Source of the DNA: Myroides sp. N17-2
Lineage (GTDB): Bacteria; Bacteroidota; Bacteroidia; Flavobacteriales; Flavobacteriaceae
DNA: 64,000 nt
NCBI RefSeq assembly: GCF_002286775.1
Contig: NZ_NSGJ01000005.1
Coordinates: forward strand, 62,001-126,000
Direction: 5' to 3'
Below, piece by piece: positions 50,926 to 61,518 of this stretch; the stretch's first letter is position 1; the number at the start of each line of letters is the position of its first letter. The translations under genes were made by a program, and so were the position numbers. Below the pieces are notes generated by a model, which saw only the letters and a program-made list of their open reading frames with translations, was not told the origin of the DNA and searched no databases.

Positions 50926-53112
50926 ATGTCAACATTTCGTTTTCGAGCAATTGAGAAAGCAGCCTCTAGAGAAGCTGTAAAGGTAGAAGAACTGGGTAGA
51001 AAATCATTGATCTTCGGGGATCACGTATTTAATGACAAGTCAATGCGACAGTTTCTTACTCCTGAGGCTTATCAGGCAGTGAAGAATGCGCAACTAGGAA
51101 TTAAGATCGATCGTAAGTTAGCCGAGTACATTGCATTGGGAATGAAAGAGTGGGCATTGTCAAAAGGGGTTAGTCACTATACACACTGGTTCCAACCGTT
51201 AACAGGAACAACTGCTGAGAAACACGATGCTTTCTTTGAAACATCTTTTGATGGAGATCCAGTTGAGAAATTCAATGGTAGCCAATTAGTACAACAAGAA
51301 TCAGATGCATCTAGTTTCCCTAATGGTGGAATTAGAAATACATTTGAAGCGAGAGGATATACAGCTTGGGATCCTACATCACCTGCATTTATCTTTGGTT
51401 CTACATTGTGTATTCCTACTGTATTTATCTCTTATACAGGAGAAGCTTTAGATAATAAGACTCCTTTATTAAAGGCGCTTAACGCTATAGATGATGCTGC
51501 AACTGAGGTAGCTAAATTCTTTGATAAGAATGTAAAGAAAGTAACTGTTACTTTAGGATGGGAACAAGAGTATTTCTTGGTAGATAGCGCATTAGCGGCT
51601 TCTAGACCTGATATCCTTACTACTGGTAGAACATTATTAGGACATACAGCTGCAAAAGGTCAGCAGTTAGATGATCACTATTTCGGTTCTATCCCAACTA
51701 GAGTATTAAACTATATGCACGATCTAGAGAATCACTGTATCTTATTAGGTATCCCAGTGAAGACTAGACATAATGAAGTAGCACCTAACCAATTTGAGTT
51801 AGCACCTATCTTTGAAGAGGCAAACTTAGCAGTAGATCATAACTCTCTATTAATGGATGTTATGAAGAAAGTAGCTGAGAAACATAACTTTAAAGTATTA
51901 TTCCACGAGAAACCATTTAAAGGAGTTAATGGTTCTGGGAAACACAATAACTGGTCATTAGCGACGGACACAGGAGTTAACTTGCTTAGTCCTAGTAAAA
52001 CACCTAAGAGTAATATGCAATTCTTAACGTTCTTTATCAATACGATTAAGGCTGTTAATGATAACGAAGAATTACTAAGATCAGCTATTGCATCAGCTAG
52101 TAATGACCACCGTCTAGGAGCGAATGAAGCACCACCAGCTATTATGTCTGTGTTTATCGGACAACAATTGACTAAAGTGTTGAATGAACTTAAAGAGGTT
52201 ACTGACGGTAAACTTTCTCCAGAAGAAAAGACAGACCTTAAGTTAAATGTAGTAGGGAAGATTCCAGATGTATTATTAGATAACACAGATAGAAACAGAA
52301 CTTCACCATTTGCTTTTACAGGTAACAAATGGGAATTTAGAGCAGTAGGATCTACAGCTAACTGTGCTGGGCCGATGACTGTATTAAATACGATCGTAGC
52401 AAAACAATTAAAAGACTTCAAAAACGAAGTGGATGCATTAGTTGAGAACGACGGATTAAAAAGAGATGAAGCAATCTTTAATGTACTTAGAGAATATATC
52501 AAAGACAGCGAAAGAATCCTTTTTGAAGGTGATGGATATGGTGATGAGTGGGAAAAAGAAGCTGCTAAACGTGGATTAAGTAATAACAAAACGACTCCAT
52601 CTGCTTTAAAAGCTAAGATAGACCCTAAGGCTATTGCTACATTTGAAGAAATGGCAGTAATGTCAAGTGTTGAGATTCACGCTAGATACGAGATCGAATT
52701 AGAAGAGTACGTGAAGCGTATCCAAATAGAGGGACGTGTATTAGGTGATATCGCTAGAAACCATGTAATCCCTACAGCTATTAGATACCAAAACTTAGTA
52801 ATCGACAACGTTAAAGGTCTTAAAGAGATATTTGGTAATGAGGAGTTTGCAACAATCGCAGCTGAGCAATTACAAATGATTAAGAAGATCTCTCACCACA
52901 TCGAGCAAATCAATGTGAAGGTAACTGAGATGACTAATGAGCGTAAAATTGCCAATAATATTGAAGATGTTGAAAAGCAAGCACACGCTTATTGTGATAA
53001 AGTGAAACCTTATTTTGATGTTATCCGTTACCACAGTGATAAATTAGAAATAATGGTAGACAACGAACTTTGGACATTAACTAAGTACAGAGAATTGTTA
53101 TTTACTAACTAA
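50926..53112 (+). CDS. glnN: glutamine synthetase type III
   Basis: 728 residues, the size of GSIII enzymes, which form double hexamers and are the main glutamine synthetase of many Bacteroidota (EC 6.3.1.2). Signatures: FNGSQLVQQESDASSFPNGG near residue 115, TLGWEQEYFLVD with metal-binding Glu, EVAPNQFELAPIFEEANLA, HEKPFKGVNGSGKHNNWSLA (ATP and metal site), and NDHRLGANEAPPAI. Single gene with its own promoter and terminator. No PII or adenylylation gene is nearby; GSIII is not adenylylated. Confidence 0.97.
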   Translation: MSTFRFRAIEKAASREAVKVEELGRKSLIFGDHVFNDKSMRQFLTPEAYQAVKNAQLGIKIDRKLAEYIALGMKEWALSKGVSHYTHWFQPLTGTTAEKHDAFFETSFDGDPVEKFNGSQLVQQESDASSFPNGGIRNTFEARGYTAWDPTSPAFIFGSTLCIPTVFISYTGEALDNKTPLLKALNAIDDAATEVAKFFDKNVKKVTVTLGWEQEYFLVDSALAASRPDILTTGRTLLGHTAAKGQQLDDHYFGSIPTRVLNYMHDLENHCILLGIPVKTRHNEVAPNQFELAPIFEEANLAVDHNSLLMDVMKKVAEKHNFKVLFHEKPFKGVNGSGKHNNWSLATDTGVNLLSPSKTPKSNMQFLTFFINTIKAVNDNEELLRSAIASASNDHRLGANEAPPAIMSVFIGQQLTKVLNELKEVTDGKLSPEEKTDLKLNVVGKIPDVLLDNTDRNRTSPFAFTGNKWEFRAVGSTANCAGPMTVLNTIVAKQLKDFKNEVDALVENDGLKRDEAIFNVLREYIKDSERILFEGDGYGDEWEKEAAKRGLSNNKTTPSALKAKIDPKAIATFEEMAVMSSVEIHARYEIELEEYVKRIQIEGRVLGDIARNHVIPTAIRYQNLVIDNVKGLKEIFGNEEFATIAAEQLQMIKKISHHIEQINVKVTEMTNERKIANNIEDVEKQAHAYCDKVKPYFDVIRYHSDKLEIMVDNELWTLTKYRELLFTN

Positions 53113-53133
53113 GATAGAGTGATAAAATGATTT

Positions 53134-53170
53134 AAAAGTGATCTTACTGTAAAGTAAGGTCACTTTTTTT
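53134..53170 (+). terminator. Rho-independent terminator
   Basis: AAAGTGA-CTTAC / GTAAG-TCACTTT stem with one G-T pair and a T-run after glnN. Confidence 0.88.
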
Positions 53171-53914
53171 ATGCGTATTAATTCCTTGATATTCTTTACA
53201 GTATCTCACATAGTTATTTTTTAAATTTGTAACTTGCAGTCATTAAGTTAGAACAAAACCCATAGCATCTATGGCATATTCTAAGTTTAAAACATTTCTA
53301 TTTCTTTAGAAATTATTTGTCCAATTCTCATATGGACATTATCTATTATCTTTCCTTATTTTTTTTATTAGAATTCACTGTTAGTGAAGTTGCTACCTGG
53401 CTTTATATGAAAGTATTTTGATAGCATCGTGCATCCATAGTGACTCCATTAGAATAGCCTTTTTAATGGAGTCACTATGGACTCACAATGGACTCACTCA
53501 AACCAATACTGCGTAAAGATGCCTATTTATAACTATTAACGTATGATTCGATTGTTTTAAATATTGACCTAGAAGATTGGTCTAAAAAAGGGCAGTAAAT
53601 TTTCGACTTCCTATACTGCAAATATATATATTAAATCTTAATGTTTTCGGAACACCCTTACTTATTATCATAAATAAACATACATTATTTGAGCTAAATT
53701 TAAAAGTAAACTATTGTTGTATAGTTGTTTGTGTGGATTTATGATAGTATAGTGATAGTCTGCTATATTTTCTTAAATTTGTTAAGTATTATTTAATTTA
53801 CACTGTTTTTTAAAACTATATAAACATAAGTAAGCAGGTCGTTTGGCAGGAAGATATACTACTTAGTTATCCTTGTCATAGTACACCTTATTTAGAAGAG
53901 ATTATTGTTACGCT
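53171..53914. other. gene-free stretch of about 740 bases before the helicase gene
   Basis: AT-rich, no coding frame, no tRNA. The only strong structure is the 17-base inverted repeat at 53435-53480 with adjoining direct repeats. Gaps of this size before a large single-gene defence-type unit may be remnants of earlier insertions, but I see no transposase or integrase trace. Confidence 0.5.
53435..53500. repeat. 17+17 perfect inverted repeat with direct repeats
   Basis: CCATAGTGACTCCATTA (53435-53451) and TAATGGAGTCACTATGG (53464-53480) are exact reverse complements around a 12-base loop. ATGGACTCAC then repeats twice (53477-53500). There is no T-run, so it is not a normal terminator. Could be a protein site, a mobile-element end or a cruciform. 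Confidence 0.7.
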
Positions 53915-56900
53915 ATGGAACAACACATACCGATTAAACTATCTGTACAGAAGTATAATTACTTCAATTACACTTTTTGTATACAGAAATATCATTTTAT
54001 ACAACGACTTTTAATTGAAAACCAACAGACTTCTTATGAAGGAGTGAAGATAGTTATCACTTCACAACTTGGTTTTTTTGAAGATAATAGCATTCATATA
54101 GAGCGATTAGAAGCAAATACTGCTTATACGATTGTTAAGTTTGACTTTAAATATAATCTACATTTTATCCGAAATATCGTGGAGAAAGATATAGATACGA
54201 TACAGATTAGATTATATTCTGAAGAGGAGATTATTGCAGAGACTTTCTTTCAGATTGATGTATTGCCGATAGACTATTTCGGAGGGATTGATGTTTTTCC
54301 TGAGTTGTTAGCGTCTTATATCTTACCTAATCACGATGCTATTTTGCCGATTAAGACGAATGCAGTTAGAATATTAGAAAGCAATAAGCTAACCCCCTCA
54401 TTTGAAGGATATCAGTCGAAAGATAGAGAGCGTGTACTACAGATGGTCTCGGCTATCTATCGTTCTATACAGAGTATGGATTTGGTATATAGCGCATTGC
54501 CACCTAGTTATGAGCGTACAGGACAGCGTGTTAGACTTTTAGATCAGGTAGTAGAGACTAAGTTTGGTAACTGTTTAGACATTACCTTGTTATTTGCTGC
54601 TTGCCTTGAAGCTATTAATCTTAACCCTATTTTGATCTTAACGAAAGGGCATATTTTTGTAGGTGTATGGCTAGTAGACGATCGATTTGATTCGATGGTT
54701 AACTTTGATCAGACCGCTATTACGAAGCGTGCGGCTGCTAATATTAGCGAGTTAATCGTGATAGAATCAACGATGATGTGCAAGGGGGCAACTCATACAC
54801 TGAAAGAAGCGATGGCTTCTGCGGAGTCACAATTATTGCGTTCTTCTGATTTCTTATTGTCTATCGATGTAATGACAGCTCGTATAAATAATATATTGCC
54901 TTTACCTATCCATCGCAAGACAGATGGGGAAATTATAATAGAGCAAGAGTTCGAAGTGAACAAGTCAAGAGACAATATAGACAAGCGCTTTGAACAGACG
55001 AATGTGTATGCTGATCTAGAACTAGGAGAGGGATTAAATATCTCAAAACAACGTGTATGGGAACGCAAGCTACTAGATCTTTCGTTGAGAAATAACCTGT
55101 TAAACACTCGTTTTACTAAAAGTATTTTACAATTAATAGATGTCAATGTTAGCAGTCTAGAAGATTCACTAGCTGAAGGCAAAACATATACTATACAGGG
55201 AAGCAATACGCAAGAGATATTGAGTAGATATAATCTGTATTTTCCGCCTTTGCATTCTTCTGATAATTTGTACGAAGTAGTAGAATCAGAGTTTAAAAAC
55301 AATAGATTATACAGCTATTATAATGAGTATGACTTGGATAACATCTTGGTCAATCTACATCGTAATTCTAAATTAGCAGAAGAGGAGAATGGGAAGAGTA
55401 CACTATATCTAGGAATAGGACTGCTAAAATGGTATGAGCCAAAATCAGCTGATACTGTTAGATATGCACCTATTCTATTAGTTCCTGTGGAGTTAAATCG
55501 CCGTTCTATCAACTCTAAATTCGTCTTGAGAGGTAGAGAAGAGGAGACGATGATTAATATTACGTTGCTAGAGTATCTACGTCAGGAGTTTAAGCTTGAT
55601 ATGTCTGCTTTAGAGGATTTGCCTATGGATGAGTCAGGTGTTGATGTTCCTAAAGTTTTGGCTTTAATTAGAAAGACGATTCTTAACTTAAAGGGATGGG
55701 ATGTACTAGATCAAGTTATTCTAGGGACATTCTCATTTAGTAAGCTGATCTTATGGCAAGACATCTCTAAGTATTCAGATAAATTACAAGAAAGTACGAT
55801 CGTTAAGAGCCTTTTGACAGGGAGTCTTACCGCCCCATTTGATTCTTTAAGCAGTAGTGACGAAGAGTTAGAACAGCTATCTTCGTATGAATTGACCTTG
55901 CCGATATCTACTGATAATTCCCAATTAGAGGCAGTTAGGAACGCCCACGCTAATAACAGTTTTGTTCTTCACGGACCTCCGGGTACAGGTAAGTCTCAGA
56001 CTATTACTAATATCATCGCTGATGCGTTAGCTAATGGTAAGAAAGTACTATTCGTGGCAGCTAAGAAGGCTGCTCTAGATGTAGTACATCACAGGTTAGA
56101 GAAGATAGGGTTAGGGCCGTTCTGCTTAGAATTACACTCTAATAAAACGAGAAAATCAGATGTATTAGCACAGTTTGAGGCTACGCTAGACGTGCCGATG
56201 TATAAGGGTAATTACGACTTTAAGGAAGCGTCTAATCGCATAGATGAGCGAAAAGGGGAGCTGAGAAAGTATGTGGCACAGTTACATCACCGTTTTACGA
56301 TAGGGTGGACTTTATATGATACCATAGCTTATCTAGAGCTAAATAATGTTGAGTTAAATAACAACGTTATCGTTGATATCAAATTAGAAGAAGTAAGTCA
56401 GGCGAATTACTTAAAGTGGACAGATTGGGTGATTCCGATGGATGCTTTATGTAAGAAAATAGATAATCCGGCTACGCATCCTTTGCGTTCTTTAAATATA
56501 GTAGAACATAAGTTTGACATCCAAAACAACATAAAAGAAGTACTCTCTGACTATAAATATGTGGCACGTGAGTACGAACATTTAGGTTTAGAATATAAGT
56601 TCGACTTGCTGTCTAATAATCACTTGAATCCAAATAACTTAAAGGAGCTATTTGAGCTTATAGCGAAGAGTAACTTATCTTATGAGTTAATCGATCTATA
56701 CTTTGATGAGAATCAGTTTAACCTGCTGAATAAGTGGGCAGAATTACAACAAAGGAGAATTAAGATAGAGGAAGTTATAGGACGTCAGTTTAATAAGAAA
56801 ATACTAGAAGTAGACCTATCTACCCAAGAACAACAATGGAATATCTCTAAACACCAATGGTTCTTACCTAAATGGTTAAAACAGAGAAAGATCAAGTCAT

Positions 56901-59641
56901 TCTTAAACGGATATGCTAAGCTAAAGGTGAGTGTGGCTGCTGATATAGAACAGTTATTTGCGCAAGCTGAAGAATATAAGGAAATCAAACAGAACTGTGA
57001 GAATGCTATTTACAAGGATGTAAATAAGCTATCTAATGTCTATTATTCAAATAACAATCTAGATATAGAGACGATATATAAGGAACTAGACAATCTTAGC
57101 CTTATTTCTTCTTTAGCACAGCAGTGTGGCTTCACAGGTATTGATACTTGGTTATTACACTTCTATAAAAACACAAATGTTAGAAGAGGAGTTTCAGAGA
57201 TTCTGACATTCTTAAGAACCTTTACTGTTAAGTACCAAGGTATTCAAGAAATTACTAATTCTACTTCAGCGCCTTTAAGCAGTGAAGTAGATACTATCTT
57301 AGCGAACCTAGATAAATTAAGTGATTGGATTAACTATAACGTTTATAGACGCGAGGGGATAGCCATTGATCTAGAGTGGTTTATTAAGTTATTAGAAAAC
57401 GGTGTTATCGATAAAGATAATTTGTCTAATGATCTAGAGCGTATCTTACACATTAATCTATTTATACAGACAGTAAGTCATTCATTTGCCTTAAGTGGTT
57501 TTGATTCAAAAATATATGAGACGCTGATCAAACAGTATCAAGATATACATAACGAATATACAGAACTTAATAAGAGTCAGTTAATTCTGAAACTTAGTAG
57601 TCGTATTCCTCGCTCATCTAATGAGTTCATTCAGAACTCTGAGCTTGGGATGCTTAAACGTGCTATACGCAGTAGAGGTAGGGGAATGAGCTTGAGAAAG
57701 CTTTTTGATCAAATGCCTAATTTGCTACCACGTTTAAAACCGTGTATGCTAATGAGCCCTATCTCTGTGGCGCAGTACTTTAATGTAAGTACTGATCACT
57801 TTGACTTGGTGATATTTGATGAAGCATCACAGTTGCCAACAGCAGAGGCTATTAGTGCATTAGCTAGAGCAAAACAAGCGATAATAGTAGGGGATCCTAA
57901 ACAGATGCCACCGACTACTTTCTTTGCATCGAATAAAATAGATGAAGACAACTTAGAGCTAGAAGATCTTGAGAGTATCCTAGACGACTGTTTAGCCTTA
58001 TCATTACCTTCTAAGTATCTATTAAGACACTATAGAAGTAAGCACGAGAGTTTGATCTCATTTAGTAATGCTAACTTCTATGATAACAAGCTATTGACAT
58101 TCCCATCAAAAGATGATTTAGACCGCAAAGTAACGTTCGAGTTTATAGCAGAAGGAGTCTATGAGAAAGGAAAGTCACGTACAAATAAATTAGAAGCTAA
58201 AGCGATTATTCAATATATTAAACTTCACTATGAACAGCCTAACCCTAAGACATTAGGAGTAGTTACGTTTAGTCAGACACAGCAGACCTTGATAGAAGAT
58301 ATGCTGACGGATATGCTTAAGAATAATCCGCTTGTAGAGGAGAAGATATTAGGTGCTTCTGAGACCTTATTTATCAAGAACCTTGAGAATGTACAGGGGG
58401 ATGAGCGTGATATTATCTTATTTTCTATTGGGTATGGACCTGATGAAGAAGGAAAAGTGTCGATGAACTTCGGTCCTCTAAATAGAGATGGAGGATGGCG
58501 TCGTCTAAATGTAGCTGTGACTAGAGCACGCTATGAGATGAAGATATTCTCTTCTATTAAAGGAGATCAGATAGATCTAAGACGTACTAATTCTGAAGGG
58601 GTTAAAGGGTTGAAGAACTTCTTAGAGTTCGCAGAGAAGGGGTATGTGAACCTAGTCGAATCAGAAGAAGTAAGACAGAATGACAAGTTAATCCAGTCTA
58701 TCGCGAAATACCTAAATGCCAATGGTCTAGAAGTGAAGACAAATATAGGTACTTCTAGTTATCGCTTAGATATAGGAGTAGTGGATAAGAATAATCCTAA
58801 TCAATATATAGTTGGGATATTAGTGGATGGATTAAACTACTATAATGTCAAAACGACTAATGATAGAGAGCTATTGATACCAGGAGTATTAAAAGCGTTA
58901 GGATGGGATATTTACCGCATATGGACAATCGATTGGTTTAAGAATAAAGAATTAATTGTCAAAGACCTTAAGGAGAAGATAGATAACCTTTATGCTAACG
59001 TAGTAGAGCCCGTAGCGAGTATTAATCCTAGTGATTTTATTCATAAGCACTTGGTTGAAATTACCGATATGGGAACTGTCTCTAACCAAAAAGCTTATAA
59101 TAGAGTCGCTTTAAATACTGTGAATGAGGCTAATCCGGAGGCTATCTATGAAGCAAGTAATCGAAATATGATACAGAATCAGATGTATGACCTTATTCAG
59201 ATAGAGGGGCCTATCAGTCAGTCGTATTTATTTAAAAAGATTATGAATGCATGGAGTATCTCTAGAACGAGCAGTAAATTACAAGCTTATTTCGTGGAAT
59301 TAGTAAATGCAGTACCTAATACTATTAGCGTTCCTTCATATCAAGAGTTTTATTGGAATGAGGATGTGTATAAACGAGGATTAACGCATTATAGAGATAA
59401 CACTATCGAGAAGAGAAATATAGAAGATATCAGCCCTGAAGAGATAGAATTAGCTATTATAGAATTGCTGAAGAGCAACTTTAGTGTGCCACACGAAGAT
59501 CTAACAAAGGCTATCGGTAAAGCATTTGACTTTAGTAAACTAGGTAGTCAGATGGATCTAGTGATTCAGCACGTGATTAAAAAGATGCTAGTAGAGGACA
59601 AGATTATTTATCAGTTCGATAAGATAGTTCTGAAAGAGTAA
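53915..59641 (+). CDS. giant SF1 helicase-nuclease (DUF4011, helicase, Vsr-like/MTES_1575, DUF3320)
   Basis: 1908 residues. Order: a transglutaminase-like N-terminal region (about 1-330, with KFGNCLDITLLFAACLEA and KGHIFVGVWL, giving a Cys-His pair); DUF4011 (about 370-560, WERKLLDLSLRNNLLNTRF); SF1 helicase with Walker A GPPGTGKSQT near 687-695, Walker B VIFDEASQLPTAEA at D1302-E1303 and motif VI RRLNVAVTRARYEM near 1530; an MTES_1575/Vsr-type nuclease (YRLDIGVVDKNNP, GILVDGLNYYN, GWDIYRIWTIDWF, about 1590-1700); DUF3320 (NQMYDLIQIEGPIS). Such single large proteins are found in anti-phage defence islands. No methylase or partner gene adjoins it. Confidence 0.9.
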   Translation: MEQHIPIKLSVQKYNYFNYTFCIQKYHFIQRLLIENQQTSYEGVKIVITSQLGFFEDNSIHIERLEANTAYTIVKFDFKYNLHFIRNIVEKDIDTIQIRLYSEEEIIAETFFQIDVLPIDYFGGIDVFPELLASYILPNHDAILPIKTNAVRILESNKLTPSFEGYQSKDRERVLQMVSAIYRSIQSMDLVYSALPPSYERTGQRVRLLDQVVETKFGNCLDITLLFAACLEAINLNPILILTKGHIFVGVWLVDDRFDSMVNFDQTAITKRAAANISELIVIESTMMCKGATHTLKEAMASAESQLLRSSDFLLSIDVMTARINNILPLPIHRKTDGEIIIEQEFEVNKSRDNIDKRFEQTNVYADLELGEGLNISKQRVWERKLLDLSLRNNLLNTRFTKSILQLIDVNVSSLEDSLAEGKTYTIQGSNTQEILSRYNLYFPPLHSSDNLYEVVESEFKNNRLYSYYNEYDLDNILVNLHRNSKLAEEENGKSTLYLGIGLLKWYEPKSADTVRYAPILLVPVELNRRSINSKFVLRGREEETMINITLLEYLRQEFKLDMSALEDLPMDESGVDVPKVLALIRKTILNLKGWDVLDQVILGTFSFSKLILWQDISKYSDKLQESTIVKSLLTGSLTAPFDSLSSSDEELEQLSSYELTLPISTDNSQLEAVRNAHANNSFVLHGPPGTGKSQTITNIIADALANGKKVLFVAAKKAALDVVHHRLEKIGLGPFCLELHSNKTRKSDVLAQFEATLDVPMYKGNYDFKEASNRIDERKGELRKYVAQLHHRFTIGWTLYDTIAYLELNNVELNNNVIVDIKLEEVSQANYLKWTDWVIPMDALCKKIDNPATHPLRSLNIVEHKFDIQNNIKEVLSDYKYVAREYEHLGLEYKFDLLSNNHLNPNNLKELFELIAKSNLSYELIDLYFDENQFNLLNKWAELQQRRIKIEEVIGRQFNKKILEVDLSTQEQQWNISKHQWFLPKWLKQRKIKSFLNGYAKLKVSVAADIEQLFAQAEEYKEIKQNCENAIYKDVNKLSNVYYSNNNLDIETIYKELDNLSLISSLAQQCGFTGIDTWLLHFYKNTNVRRGVSEILTFLRTFTVKYQGIQEITNSTSAPLSSEVDTILANLDKLSDWINYNVYRREGIAIDLEWFIKLLENGVIDKDNLSNDLERILHINLFIQTVSHSFALSGFDSKIYETLIKQYQDIHNEYTELNKSQLILKLSSRIPRSSNEFIQNSELGMLKRAIRSRGRGMSLRKLFDQMPNLLPRLKPCMLMSPISVAQYFNVSTDHFDLVIFDEASQLPTAEAISALARAKQAIIVGDPKQMPPTTFFASNKIDEDNLELEDLESILDDCLALSLPSKYLLRHYRSKHESLISFSNANFYDNKLLTFPSKDDLDRKVTFEFIAEGVYEKGKSRTNKLEAKAIIQYIKLHYEQPNPKTLGVVTFSQTQQTLIEDMLTDMLKNNPLVEEKILGASETLFIKNLENVQGDERDIILFSIGYGPDEEGKVSMNFGPLNRDGGWRRLNVAVTRARYEMKIFSSIKGDQIDLRRTNSEGVKGLKNFLEFAEKGYVNLVESEEVRQNDKLIQSIAKYLNANGLEVKTNIGTSSYRLDIGVVDKNNPNQYIVGILVDGLNYYNVKTTNDRELLIPGVLKALGWDIYRIWTIDWFKNKELIVKDLKEKIDNLYANVVEPVASINPSDFIHKHLVEITDMGTVSNQKAYNRVALNTVNEANPEAIYEASNRNMIQNQMYDLIQIEGPISQSYLFKKIMNAWSISRTSSKLQAYFVELVNAVPNTISVPSYQEFYWNEDVYKRGLTHYRDNTIEKRNIEDISPEEIELAIIELLKSNFSVPHEDLTKAIGKAFDFSKLGSQMDLVIQHVIKKMLVEDKIIYQFDKIVLKE

Positions 59642-59725
59642 TCTTACGATAGAGAGAGTTTATAGGTAAACCTTGATAGTTCTTATAAATTCTCCTATTT
59701 TTACTTTAAATTAATTAGAAAGAAG

Positions 59726-60184
59726 ATGAAGACATTAGAAATAGGGCAACCAGCCCCAGCATTTAAAGCATTAGATCAAGCAGGTAATACACACCAATTA
59801 AGTGATTATAAAGGGAAGAAATTAGTGGTATTCTTTTATCCTAAAGCTAGTACACCAGGATGTACGTGGGAAGCGTGTAACTTACGTGATAACTACGCTG
59901 AGCTAAAAGCAAAGGGGTTTGAACTACTAGGTGTGAGTGCTGACTCAGCAGCTAGACAACAGAAGTTTATCGATAAGAATAACCTTCCTTTTCCGCTATT
60001 AGCAGATGAAGAGAAAGAGGTACTAAACGCTTTCGGAGTATGGGGACCTAAGAAGTTTATGGGGCGTACGTATGATGGTATCCACAGAATGACTTTCGTG
60101 ATCAACGAAGAGGGAATTATTAGCGATGTGATTAGTAAAGTAAAGACTAAAGATCACGCTGCTCAGATATTAGAAAAGGCATAA
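59726..60184 (+). CDS. bcp: thioredoxin-dependent peroxiredoxin, BCP/PrxQ type
   Basis: 152 residues, standard size. Reduces hydrogen peroxide and alkyl peroxides with thioredoxin. FFYPKASTPGCTWEACNLRD holds the peroxidatic Cys (near 46) and a second Cys five residues later, which is the resolving residue in this subgroup. The C-terminal part (FGVWGPKKFMGRTYDGIHR, TFVINEEG) is typical of BCP. It starts 84 bases after the helicase gene; independent function is likely. Confidence 0.95.
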   Translation: MKTLEIGQPAPAFKALDQAGNTHQLSDYKGKKLVVFFYPKASTPGCTWEACNLRDNYAELKAKGFELLGVSADSAARQQKFIDKNNLPFPLLADEEKEVLNAFGVWGPKKFMGRTYDGIHRMTFVINEEGIISDVISKVKTKDHAAQILEKA

Positions 60185-60294
60185 GAAAAGACATAAGAAA
60201 AGACATCGAACATATAAAAAAAAGTGTTTCTCTAAAAAGTTTAAAAAAGAAAACTCCTCCTTTTTAAGATGGGGTTTTTTGATTAAAAAGCCTT

Positions 60295-60320
60295 AAAAGT
60301 GAGAGTAATAACTCACTTTT
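60295..60320 (-). terminator. likely terminator of the hydroxyacyl-CoA dehydrogenase gene
   Basis: AAAAGTGAG / CTCACTTTT perfect stem with A/T flanks between convergent genes; may serve both strands. Confidence 0.65.
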
Positions 60321-60338
60321 CTTAGTCTTAGTAGTGTT

Positions 60339-61235
60339 TTATTTTAAGAAATCCTTTTCTTTAAAAATTGGATTCGGGTAGGTATAGAATCCTTCCCCTG
60401 AACTAATACCAAATTTGTTTTTGTCAACAAATTCTCTTTTTAGAAATTCTGCAATTTTAATTTTTTCAGGATCTTTAGACGAATCTGCAGCCATTTTAAA
60501 AATATTATAACCAGTATTAACACCGATTAAATCAAAAAAGATAAAAGGACCTGTAGTTGACCCTGTTGCAACCATCCACGTTTTGTCGATCGTTGGGACA
60601 TCAGCAATATTGTTTACCAAAAGATTGAGTGCAGCCTCTAAGTAAGGAAGGAGAATCGAATTCAAGATATACCCAGGTTGTTCTTTGTGCAAAGGCAAAG
60701 CAATCATTCCAATAGCTTTTGCGAATTCAACAATTTTATCAAAAATAGCGGGATCAGTATGAGCGTGACCCATAATTTCTGCCGTATTGTGTATCCATAT
60801 TTCGTTGGAAAAGTGCAATGCTAAAAATTGTTTAGGCCTTTTTGTTACCTCAGCAAATTGGCTAGGTAATAAAGTAGATGAATTGGTAGCAAAAATAGTA
60901 TCTGCGGGTGCTACGTCTGCTAATTCTTTATAAAAGGCAATTTTGATGCTAGGATTTTCAGGTACTGCTTCAATGACTAAATTGGCGTGTTCTGTTGCTT
61001 TCTTTAAATCACTTGAATAAGAAAGATTATGCTTTGCTTTTTCTATTTGCTCAGCTGTGGCACCGATATCTTGTTTATAACGCTCAGCCAAGGAGTCAAA
61101 TTTAGCTTTAGCTTTTTCGAGTACCTCATCATTGATATCATAAACAGTTACTTTAAACCCTTTAAAAGCAGTATGAAATGCTATTTGATAGCCTAATACT
61201 CCGCTTCCTGCTACAGTTACATTTTTAATTGTCAT
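60339..61235 (-). CDS. 3-hydroxyacyl-CoA dehydrogenase
   Basis: 298 residues of the NAD-dependent L-3-hydroxyacyl-CoA or 3-hydroxybutyryl-CoA type (EC 1.1.1.35/157). VTVAGSGVLGYQIAFHTAFKG is the Rossmann loop, VIEAVPENPSIK and FATNSSTLLPSQFA are family motifs, LHFSNEIWIHNTAEIMGH supplies the catalytic His and partner Glu, and GYILNSILLPYLEAALNL the C-terminal helix. It is an isolated gene without fad partners, so 3-hydroxybutyrate or degradation roles both remain open. Confidence 0.93.
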   Translation of the reverse strand: MTIKNVTVAGSGVLGYQIAFHTAFKGFKVTVYDINDEVLEKAKAKFDSLAERYKQDIGATAEQIEKAKHNLSYSSDLKKATEHANLVIEAVPENPSIKIAFYKELADVAPADTIFATNSSTLLPSQFAEVTKRPKQFLALHFSNEIWIHNTAEIMGHAHTDPAIFDKIVEFAKAIGMIALPLHKEQPGYILNSILLPYLEAALNLLVNNIADVPTIDKTWMVATGSTTGPFIFFDLIGVNTGYNIFKMAADSSKDPEKIKIAEFLKREFVDKNKFGISSGEGFYTYPNPIFKEKDFLK

Positions 61236-61478
61236 AATTTTAAAATAAATTGGTTATACTTCTTTCAAGATACGCATACTAAAGATGATTAGCTAATTGC
61301 TTAATGGGTTATTTGTAATTAATAATTAAAATTGATTATAAAAATGCAGTAATACTTTATTTGTGGTGAAAATAGCACAATAAAGTCGCTTTTTGTGATA
61401 GTAATGTATATTGTATTGTAAAGACAGAAATAGCGAAAATCAACTACCTTTATTAAAATAACATCAACCTCAAAAAAG

Positions 61479-61506
61479 AGAGGGTGACCTTTTCAGGACA
61501 CCCTCT
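61479..61506 (-). terminator. terminator of the beta-lactamase gene
   Basis: AGAGGGTG / CACCCTCT inverted repeat; the reverse strand continues into a run of seven T. Confidence 0.88.
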
Positions 61507-61518
61507 TGTATTATATAA

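Noticed and set aside
51837..52589. 250-codon reverse frame
   Set aside because: Long but antisense to glutamine synthetase III, where protein motifs are unmistakable; serine/leucine-rich like other shadows.
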